Origin: Chlorella sorokiniana
Lineage: Eukaryota; Chlorophyta; Trebouxiophyceae; Chlorellales; Chlorellaceae
Length of the DNA: 64,000 nt
NCBI GenBank assembly: GCA_025917655.1
Contig: CP084613.1
Location: forward strand, 1,862,001-1,926,000
Direction of reading: 5' to 3'
Position numbers and translations under genes: made by a program. Shown piece by piece: positions 56,110 through 64,000 of the stretch. Position 1 is the first letter of the stretch; each line of letters opens with the position of its first letter. Under the pieces are notes generated by a model. That model made no database searches. It had not been told where the DNA came from and saw nothing but the letters and a program-made list of their open reading frames with translations.

Positions 56110-57206
56110 TTTGCAAAGACCGCAGCTGCTCTTCAAGCCCTGAATCAATTATCACGGCATCAGGAAGTCCAACGTAAATAAATAAGACGGACTTCGATCA
56201 CACAAGCCAGGGATCTTGTCCACACGCCGTGCCTGTTGGACGCTAGGCGCGGCTGGCGGCCAGCACCCAGCAGGCTGCGCTGCCCTCACTTGGCAGGCAC
56301 AGAACATGGCTTGCAGCAGCCTCCTCAGGCCACCTAAGCGGATCAGGCTGCCAATTATAGTCTCTCGCCTCTTTGGACTCCACCATGCGCTATGCCCCTC
56401 CCCACTTTGCCGCCCTAGCTGCATGGCCTGGGGCGGCAGCGCAACAGTCGGTGGAGCCACGGGCGGCTGCTGCAGCATCCCTCCCTGTGCCTTGGACGCT
56501 GATGGTATGGAGGATTGCGGGCCTGTTGATTGCAGCCAGGTGCGTCTGGATGGCCGGCAGTGCGCGGCCACCAGGCCTGCCGTGCCAGAGCGCCAGCAGC
56601 GGGCTGAGCAGGCGCGGGCCCAGCCCCCGGGCCCTGCAGGGCGAGGCATGCAGGTGGAGGCTGGGTCCGCCCCACCTTTGCATGTCACCCAGACTGCACA
56701 GGTACTGCTGCTTGAGCCGTCCGGTTAGGCAAGGGTCAGCGGGACCCTCCCTCACCCGCCTCCTGGCGCTGAGCCCCAGCTCCCCACCTCCAGCGCCTCT
56801 CGACGCCACCCCTTCCTTCCTCCACCCCACCACCAGCAGATCCTGCACTCCCCTTGTAGATGCGGCGGTCGCGCTGCAGGCTGGTCATTGCCCACAGCGG
56901 CGGGCTGGCCCTGGCTGCCCTTACCGCCGCCGCCACTGCCAGGTCAGAGCAGGACAAAGCTCTCGAGCAGCGGTTGCCGTTACTTACATTGTTCCCGAGT
57001 ACTGCTGCTTCAGCAATCGAGGGAGCGCCCTTGCTCGCCCGTTTCCTGGTCGCTGTACCTCTATACTCGACTTCGCGTGCAATTGGTGCGATTGATTTAA
57101 CCTTGAGTGTCACACAGTACCCCATCGCTGCGACGTACGCCATTGAGCAGGCGGATCCGCAGCCGCGGCCACCGCTGCAGCGGCGGAGCGTTGCGGCGCT
57201 CCCGTC
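56110..57206. other. Long divergent intergenic region with a possible small membrane-protein gene
   Basis: 1.1 kb between the diflavin reductase start and the transportin start. It must hold both promoters. On the plus strand an ATG at 56384 (MRYAPPHFAALAAWPG) leads to a hydrophobic stretch (WTLMVWRIAGLLIAA) ending at a good donor (GCCAG/GTGCGT, 56540). An acceptor at 56879 would join LVIAHSGGLALAALTAAATAR in frame. This could be a small gene with one or two membrane segments, but I recognise no family and the frame then runs into the transportin start, so the support is weak. Confidence 0.3.
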
Positions 57207-58035
57207 ATGGACGACTTTGTGCGCTGCGCCGCCTTAGTGGCTTCGCCCCTGACAGAGGCGTCCGCCAGGGTTCAAGCAGACGCCTGGCTGGCCGCCTTTC
57301 GCAGCGATGGCGCGGCCTGGGGCGTTGCGCTGGGCGTGCTGCGCGCCCCAGCGCTCCTCCAGAGGTGCGCCTGCAGGCTGCCTCGCTGCTGGGCTGGAAG
57401 GTCAGGCACCAGCTGGCCCAGCTGCAGCCCCCGGAGCGGCAGGCGCAGCTGGTTGACGCCCTGACGCAGCTGGCGGCGACGACGGCGCCCGCGATGCGGC
57501 TGCGCGCGCTGTGCTGGCCTCCCTGGCTGCCCTGGCCATCCGCTGCGCCGCCTGGGAGCGCCCGCTGGATGACCTGGGTGAGGGGGGCGGAGACGCGCAT
57601 CCGACTGCAAGGAAGGCTGCAGAGCTGAATGGACGGCGCAGGTCGCGACCGCCGCAGCCCGCCCCGCGGCCTGATCCTCACCCCAGCTCCATGCGTCCCC
57701 CCCCAGCCTTGCGCCTGGACCAGGACCGGCTGCTGGAGTTCCTCACACTGTGAGACCCGTGCGCCCGCCTGGCCGCCCGGCTGCCTGGCGCAGCAGGGCC
57801 GTGCGCCTGCACCGCGTGGCATGCTCAGCAGTGCCGCTTGCCTCGAGCCCCCCCGCCCCCGGCCCCCGCAGGCTGCCTCAGGAGTGTGAGGATGCGTTGG
57901 CGGCGGCGCAGCCTGCCTCGGCGGAGCAGGGGTGGGCCATTCGAGCGCGGGGCCACTCCTGGAGCCCCGGGGTGCTGGCCTGGCTGAGCGGCCTTCACCC
58001 GCTCACCAGCAGCAGCAGCGGCGGCGGCGGCAGCC

Positions 58036-58069
<34 letters not shown>

Positions 58070-61000
58070 GCGGCAGCGGCAGCGGGGAGGGTCGGGCTGT
58101 GGCGGTGCTGCGCGCCTTTGCGGCCTGGGTGCGGTGGGGCTGCCTGCAGCACGCCGACGAGCAGCACGCCCGCCAGCTGGCGGGGCTGGCGGCGGAGCTG
58201 CTGTTTGCCCCGACCCGGCCGCCCGCCTGCCCTACAGCCCCGCCGCCCTGGCCGCAGCCGTGGATGCCGCCAGCGAGGTTGTGGAGCACTCGCCGCCCGC
58301 CCTGCACCCGCTGCTGGCGGGCATGGCGGCGCGCTGCCGCCGCGCGTGGCGCAGGTGGCGGCGGCCGGGAGGCGTCCGCCGCCGAGGACCTGGCCCACGT
58401 CTTCTCCCTCTTTGTGTCCACGCACTGCGCGCTGTGCGGGGCAGCGGGGCCACAGGGGCAGGCGCTGCGGCAGGTGCGCCCTGCGCCTGCGGGAGGCCAG
58501 CTGGCGCCTGTGCCTGGGGCGCCTGTGCCTGGGGCGCCTGGCGGCTGCTTGTTGCCAGCCCAACAACCGCCCCCTTGCTGCGCCCCCTCTTCCCTCCCCA
58601 AGCAGGGCCTGCTGCAGCTGCTGTCGCTGCCGCTGTGCGGCGAGGGCGAGCGGGGCCCGCTCTGCCCGCAGCCGGCGCCCTGGCCGACCTGCTGGAGCAC
58701 CAGCTGGCGGCGGAGCGGCGGCAGGGCAGCGGCGGCGGCGAGGCGGCGGAGGAGGGGGCCAGCAGGGCGGCGTCTTTGAAGCAGGGTGGGTGTGGGCGGG
58801 TTCATGGAGGGCCTGGGCCGCGGCCTGTGTGTTGAGGGCTGCAGTGCAGGCAGGGTTGCTGTGGCGGAGGGCAGGCTGATGCCGCTGGCTTGCAGCCGAA
58901 GAGGGCAGAGGCAGCCGGGCACCCGCTGACGTCGCCCCACATGCCCCCCTCCGCGCGCCCCCCTTCCAGGCCCATGAGCCGCGAGGAGCGCGCCGCCTTT
59001 GCCGCCTGCGCCCTTCGGGTGCTGCTGGCGCAGCTGGCGCCCGCGGGCGGCCCCCTGCAGCGCCGCCCGGTGCGCAGGCAGCCCGCAGCGCCCCGCAGGA
59101 GCTGGTGCCCCACGCTCTGCGGCAGGAGGCAGGTGGGCGAGCGCTGCAGCCTGGACAGCTGCCTTTGCCTGGCGCATGCGCGGCGCCGCCGTCCCCGCCC
59201 TCTGCCATGCTGGCCCCTGCCTCTGCTGCCGCCCGCACCACCCACCCGCCTGCCAGCCGCCGCCCCCCCCGCCAGCCCCTGCGCTGGACCTGCTGGGTGA
59301 GCTGCTGGGTCCCGACGCGGCGCTGGACCTGCTGGCGGCCCACGCTCTGCACGCTGCGGAGCGGCATGGCGCGCGCAGCGTGGCGGCCAACGCCGCCCTG
59401 GCCTCCAGCCTGCACGCGCTGCGCGGTCTGGCGGGCTTGCTGGAGGGGCGGTGCGCGGAGCGATGCCGGGGGACCCGCCGCCGGGCTGGCTGGCAGGTGC
59501 GCTCCATGGAGAGGGGCGCCTGGGCGGGCCGCTGCTGTGGCGGGGTGGCGCCTGGCACGGCTTGCGGGGGCGGGCAAGGGCGGGTCCTCTGCTCTGCCAC
59601 CCATCTGCTGAACGGCCCCAGGCTGCCGCACCCGCCCCCTGTCCGACACCCCCTCCTGCTGCACCCCCCCCAGCCCTGCTCCAACTGTACCAGCTGGTGC
59701 CCAGCGCGGAGGGCAGCGCCCCACCCCTCCCCCGCCTGCACGCCGACTTCCTGGGCGGGTATGCGGCGCTGGGGGCCCTCACCCCGCTGCTGCAGGCCGC
59801 AGGGGGCAGCAGGCCGCCGCGGTGGGGCAGCTGGTGCTGAACACGGCGCTGCCTGCGCTGCGCGACGCACGACACGCGCCCGCTGCCGCTGGCGGGGGCG
59901 TGGAGGATGCGGCAGAGTGTGCGGCGGCGGCGCTGCGCACGCTGTGCAGGTGGGCAGTGTGTGCTGCGGCGCTGCAGCGGGCATGCGGTTGGCCTGAAGC
60001 CCAACCGAGCTCATCCTGCCCCTGCCCCTCCCCCTGTGCATGCACACGCAGCGCTTGCGCCGCCACCGGCACCCCCGCCTCTGCGCCGCTGCTGGCTGGC
60101 CTGGAGGGGGCTGGAGGCGCTGGGTACGCCGCGCTCCCACGCCCAGCTGGAGGCGCGCTGCCACCTGGCCACCGCCCTGGTGCATGCCCTGCACGCTGTG
60201 CCCCCGGCGACGCCCACCTGGCCCACGCGGCCCACGCGGCGCTGGCGCGCCAGCTGCTGCAGCCGCTGCAGGCGGCGCTGGAGGCGGCGCACTCGGCGCT
60301 GGGGCCCGCCCCTGCCAGCCCGCAGGCCGCGCAGCAGGCACAGCAACAGCTTCGCGCCGCGCTGCCGGTCCTACACACCGCGCTGCGCACGCTGCACGCC
60401 CTGCTCAACGGCCTGGAGTCGTATGCGGGGCACGAGGGGGAGGGGGCGGCGGCGCGGCCGCGGGCGCCACGCGTGCCGCGGTTGGCGCGCTGCTCTCCGC
60501 CTGGCCGCGCCTGGCGCAGGTGTGCTGCTGGCCAGGCGGCGGCGAGGGCGGGGGCGGGGGCGGCGGCGAGGGCGGCGCCCTGCTGGAGCTGCGTCACGAG
60601 GCGGCGCACTGCCTCTGCTGCGCCATGGTGGGTGGGCGGGTGGGTGGGTGGGAGGGCCTGCTGTGCCTGCTGTGCCTGCTGTGAGTGGGCGGGCGGGGCG
60701 CTGCCGGCCGCACCTGCGCCTGCACAACCCTCCTCCCCACCCCCACCCCGCCGCCGCTCCCCGTTGCCTCATGCTGTTGGGCCCCCCCTCTTCCCCAGGC
60801 TCTGGACCCCCAGGCCTTCCTGTCGGCGCTGCCCGCCTACGCTGACGTGGCGGCGTCCGCCTGCAGGCAGTCCGGTGAGGCGCGGGGAGCTGCTGGGCGC
60901 TGCCGCCGGCTGAGCCCCAAAGCAGCCGCCCTTCCTTTGCACCAGCCGGCACCCAGCCTGGCTGTGCCCCACCACCCCCTCCGCAGGCGGCGGTGCCCTG

Positions 61001-62006
61001 CTGCGCCCGCTGTGCCAAGCCCTGGATGCTTACGGCGCGCAGCCGCACCTGCAGCCGCCCCTGCTGCGCAGCGCCGCCGCCGCGCTGGAGGCGGGGGCGG
61101 CGCGGGGCTGGGAGCGCCGCGCGGCGGCGACGCCGACCCCGAGGCCGCCGCCGCCCTGCTGGCCCTGCTGGCCGCCTGCCTGCGCGCCGCGCGGCGCTGG
61201 CGCCAGCTGGACGCCGCCACGGGCGACGAGCTGCTGCGCCTGCTGGGCTGGGGCGTGCCGCTGGCGGCTGCCGGCGCGGGCAGCCACCAGCGCGACGTGT
61301 GCCTGGGCGCGCTGGGCGCGCTGGGCTCTCTGCTGGCGCTGGCGCTGGAGCGGGGCTGGCCGCTGCACGCGCCGCTGCTGGGCTGGGCGGCGGCGGAGGG
61401 GCCCACGCTGCTGCAGGGGCTGCTGGCGGCGCTGCTGTCCCTCAACTCAGCCGCCCACCTGCCCAGGGTGGGTGGGTGGGTGGTTGGGGGTGGTGTGTGT
61501 GTGTGTGTGTTTGTACGGGGCTGCCTCATGGTTTGCTGCTGGCGCGCCTGCCGGCCGCTCAGGCTCCTGCCGCCAACCTCACTCTGGAGACCCACACCAT
61601 GCCCCCCCATCTGTCCCGCTGGGTGCAGGTGGTGAGCCTGATGGGCGACGTCGCCCTGCTGGCCGCCTCGCTGGCGCTGGGGCAGGCACAGGCGGCGGGC
61701 GGCAGCCAGCCCCCTCCCCCACGCCGTCTGTGCGGCAGCGGGCGCCCACGTGGCAGCCTGGCAGTCGGCAGCGCAGCAGGCGCTGGTGGCAGGCGGCGTG
61801 CTGCAGCAAGGGGCTGCGGCGGCAGTGCTGGCGCTCTGGGACTGGCAGCCCGTGCTGGCGGCGGCCACGGCGCAGCTGGTGCAGCAGCAGGGTGGCGGCG
61901 GTGGCGGCGGCGGCGGGCTGGGCAGCGCCGAGGTGCGGCGGGCCATGCAGCGGTCGGCGCGGCTGCTGGCTGACACGGCGCGCAGGGGGTGCAGGCAGGC
62001 GGGTGA
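57207..62006 (+). CDS. Transportin-3/importin-13-like nuclear import receptor
   Basis: The N-terminus MDDFVRCAALVASPLTEASARVQADAWLAAFR is an importin-beta N-terminal helix pair. Next come EVRLQAASLLGWKVRHQLAQL, LVDALTQLAA, RLRALCASLAALAIRCAAW and LDQDRLLEFLTLLPQECED. These align with the TNPO3/IPO13 HEAT repeats (TMKMKIQTSF; LALAIADLALQMPSW; LTVLPEEV). These receptors import SR proteins and other cargo with Ran-GTP. Further helical repeats include VAVLRAFAAWVRWGCLQHA, DLAHVFSLFVSTHCALCG, LDLLGELLGPDAALDLLAAH, VCLGALGALGSLLALALE and LLSLNSAAHLPR/VVSLMGDVALL. A poly-Ser run from a CAG repeat lies at 58036-58065. Total coding length fits one ~950-residue receptor. The end is uncertain: a TGA at 62004-62006 needs one base shift, whereas the other frame has no stop before the next gene. 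Frame breaks in G/C runs are frequent. Confidence 0.75.
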
Positions 62007-62179
62007 TGCGGCCGCGGCGGCGCTGCCCCCTCTTCTGTCCCCCTGCTTGTTCTTGGCTGAGCGGCGCGTTGCAACATGCACGGCAGGGCAAGGCAGGGCA
62101 GGGCAAGGCAAGCCGGGAGGGCAGGGCGGGCAGCTGCGTGCGTGGAGGGGAGCAGGGGCCGCCTGGCAGCGCAGCGCCC

Positions 62180-63830
62180 TCACAGCGCCACCCCCTTCAG
62201 GTCGGCATCCGCCGCCACGTCGGCAGCGCTGGCCCCCACAGCCAGCAGCGCGCGCAGCAGCGCGGCCGCCTCCTCCCCCGCCCCAGCCGCGCGGCGCAGC
62301 AGGCCAGGTTGTACCGCACGTCGCAGCGCTCGGCAAAGGCCAGCGCCGCGGGGTGGGCCAGCGCGGCGCGGTAGCCAGCCTCGGCTGCTGCCCACCGCGC
62401 CGCCGCCTCCTCCCCCGCCCTCCCGCCGCCGCCAGCCGCGCCAGCTGCACCTCCACATCCGCGGCGCCCACCGCCGCCTCAGCGTCGTGAGCCGACAGGC
62501 GCTGCGCCGCGCAGTACCCCTGCTCCAGGGCGGCGTGCAGGGCGGCGTGCGCGGCGGCGACGTCCCCGCCGCCGCCGCCACCTCCCCCGCTCCGCCAACA
62601 CATCCCCCAGCGCCAGCAGCGGCTCGCAGCTGCCCCGCTGGAAGGAGGCGGCGGCGCGCAGCCGCTGCTCCGCCTCGCCCAGCAGCTCCGCCGCCGCTGA
62701 GGGCTGCTGCGAACAGCGCCGGCAGGGTGAGGAGGGGAGGAAGCGTGAGAATGCGGTTGGGGGTGGGCTTTCCCCTGCGGCGCCCGAGCGCCCCTCACCA
62801 AGCTGCCTCGCGGGTAAACGGCGCTTCGCCGACGCACCCCCTGTCACACGCACAAGCGCCCCCGCCCCCTCTCTCACACCACTCGCGCCTGCGCATTCTG
62901 CGCCATGGCCAGCAGCCCGCGCCCCCAGTTGACCAGCAGCCCCGGCACGTCGTCCCCCTGCGCCGCGTCGCTCAGCTCGCAGGCGCGCTGGTACGCCGCC
63001 CGCGCCTGCGCAAACAGCTCGCCGCCCTGCTGGGCGCGCCCCGCCTCGCAGCACAGCGCAGCGTGCTGCACCAGCGCGTCCGCCAGGTTGGACCAGCTCA
63101 GCGCATCCTCCTCCCGGCGCAGCGCGCAGCGGTACGCCTCGCACGCCTCCGCCAGCAGCGGCAGCGCGGCGGGCGCCTCGCGTCGCGCCGCCACCTCTGC
63201 CCACGCTGCCAGCGCGTTGCCGGCGCACACCAGGGCATCCACCCGCGGCTGGCCCGCCTCCACCACCCGACGGAAGGTGGCAACCGCCCCCCAGCATGGC
63301 CTCAGCTCTGCCGTCGGCCTCCCGCACCGCCGCCGCCGTCAACGCCGCATCCGGCAGCTGCGCGCATGCCGCCACCACGGCCTCGGCGCCCTCCTGCAGC
63401 GACTCTGCAAGCCCAAACAGAGCCTGCGCAACGTCTGCAGGAGGGGCCGGTGGGCCGCTGCTGGCGGCGGCCAGCGCTTGGCGGTACCTGGCCTGCGGGG
63501 TATCAGGAGGGTGAGCAGCACCGTGATGCCTCCTGGCCAGTGCAGCAACCTGGGGCATGGAGCGCTTGCTGCCTCCCAGCGGGCGGCGGGAGGCGCGCGG
63601 CAGCAGCGGCGCCACAAGGATGGCGGCGTCAGGGAGGGCCTGCCGCAAGGCGGCATGTGTTTTCTGGATGTTGGTCGAGGGACACATACCACTGCCTGGT
63701 CAAACAGACTTGCTGCTGCCTCGCCCCTCTTCCGCTCGGCTCGTTGCTGCAGCTGCTCTGCATCCCGCACCAGGGCCGCAAACGACATGCCGTGTGCTCG
63801 AAAGTCCCAAGATTGATGCGGAACACACAT
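62180..63830 (-). CDS. Tetratricopeptide-repeat protein of unknown function
   Basis: From an ATG at 63830 (or 63788, MSFAALVRDAEQLQQRAERKRG) the minus strand reads helical pairs typical of TPRs. They include AAASLFDQAV/RYRQALAA, VDALVCAGNALAAWAEVAARR, LPLLAEACEAYRCALRREEDALSWSNLADALVQHAALC, LFAQARAAYQRACELSDA, VPGLLVNWGRGLLAMAQ, LLGEAEQRLRAAASF, CEPLLALGDVLAERG and a final CDVRYNLACCAARLG, then ALLRALLAVG and DVAADADLKGVAL before the stop at 62180. The NWG and YNLACC repeats resemble a plant/algal TPR family of unknown role. There is no signal peptide or membrane helix. Introns are short, and one or two single-base shifts occur (near 62300 and 62400). It is convergent with the transportin gene, about 170 bp apart. 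Confidence 0.8.
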
Positions 63831-64000
63831 GCGCCAGCTTGCGATGCCCAGGCATCATGTGGGAGCGTCCCGCGGAGCGGCAGGCTTGGGCCCTCGTTTG
63901 CACAGGGAACAACCTGTCCGAAGCCAGATGCGCTTGCTTACATACAGAACAGGGGTTGGCGCCAGGCATGATGCAGAGAGGGGCTTGGGAAGGGCACAGT
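63831..64000. other. Right edge, upstream of the TPR gene
   Basis: 170 bp of promoter-side sequence for the minus-strand TPR gene. No coding segment is seen before the window ends. Confidence 0.4.

Noticed and set aside
57825-60341. Very long minus-strand open frame (838 codons) opposite the transportin gene
   Set aside because: Composition is Ala/Arg/Pro-rich with no domain; it mirrors G/C-rich coding DNA on the plus strand, where HEAT repeats are recognisable. Similar long shadows occur opposite SEC10 and the DDB1/CPSF-like gene.

Overview
This window looks like a nuclear segment of a GC-rich green alga, most likely a trebouxiophyte of the Chlorella/Micractinium kind. That placement is an inference. 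It rests on very high GC, dense genes broken by many 80-250 bp spliceosomal introns, plant-type plastid pathways (MEP isoprenoid, tetrapyrrole, tocopherol/plastoquinone, plant ascorbate) and plant-type SnRK2, RABB1/RAB2 and SEC10 proteins. I see no rRNA or tRNA genes, no CRISPR array and no recognisable transposon or virus-like element.

Layout. 1-7.3 kb: first exon of a plastid-targeted protein running off the left edge (minus), uroporphyrinogen decarboxylase (plus), then a 2.61 kb direct tandem duplication carrying the 3' part of that gene, a small coiled-coil gene and the last exon of an MBD4-like DNA glycosylase. The complete glycosylase gene (minus, ending in the second copy) carries an F-box at its N-terminus. 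7.6-16.2 kb: DXR, an SnRK2 kinase, RNA polymerase I subunit RPA12, a low-molecular-weight tyrosine phosphatase and COQ3. 16.7-26.3 kb: a U2AF-like splicing factor, exocyst SEC10 and a PRMT3-like arginine methyltransferase. 26.7-37.5 kb: a secreted GH51 arabinofuranosidase, an RBBP6/MPE1/PQT3-family protein and the tocopherol/plastoquinone methyltransferase VTE3. 38.7-46.5 kb: pescadillo, GDP-mannose 3,5-epimerase and RAB2. 46.8-64 kb: a divergent DDB1/CPSF160-superfamily protein, the diflavin reductase ATR3/TAH18, a transportin-3/importin-13-like receptor and a TPR protein.

The genes are mostly single-copy housekeeping functions on alternating strands and do not form an operon or a pathway cluster. 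Plastid biosynthesis (UROD, DXR, VTE3), mitochondrial ubiquinone synthesis (COQ3), ascorbate synthesis (GME), ribosome biogenesis (PES, RPA12), mRNA processing (U2AF-like, RBBP6-like) and trafficking (SEC10, RAB2) are interleaved.

Two things shape how the sequence should be read. First, many conserved exons carry single-base length changes, nearly all in G or C runs, so several genes are not open end to end as written; this looks like sequence error rather than gene decay. Second, at least ten introns are best explained by GC-AG splicing. The most interesting biology is the F-box/MBD4-type glycosylase fusion, a 14-nt micro-exon in RAB2, a PRMT3 whose zinc-finger cysteines are gone, and an RBBP6-family protein with no visible RING.
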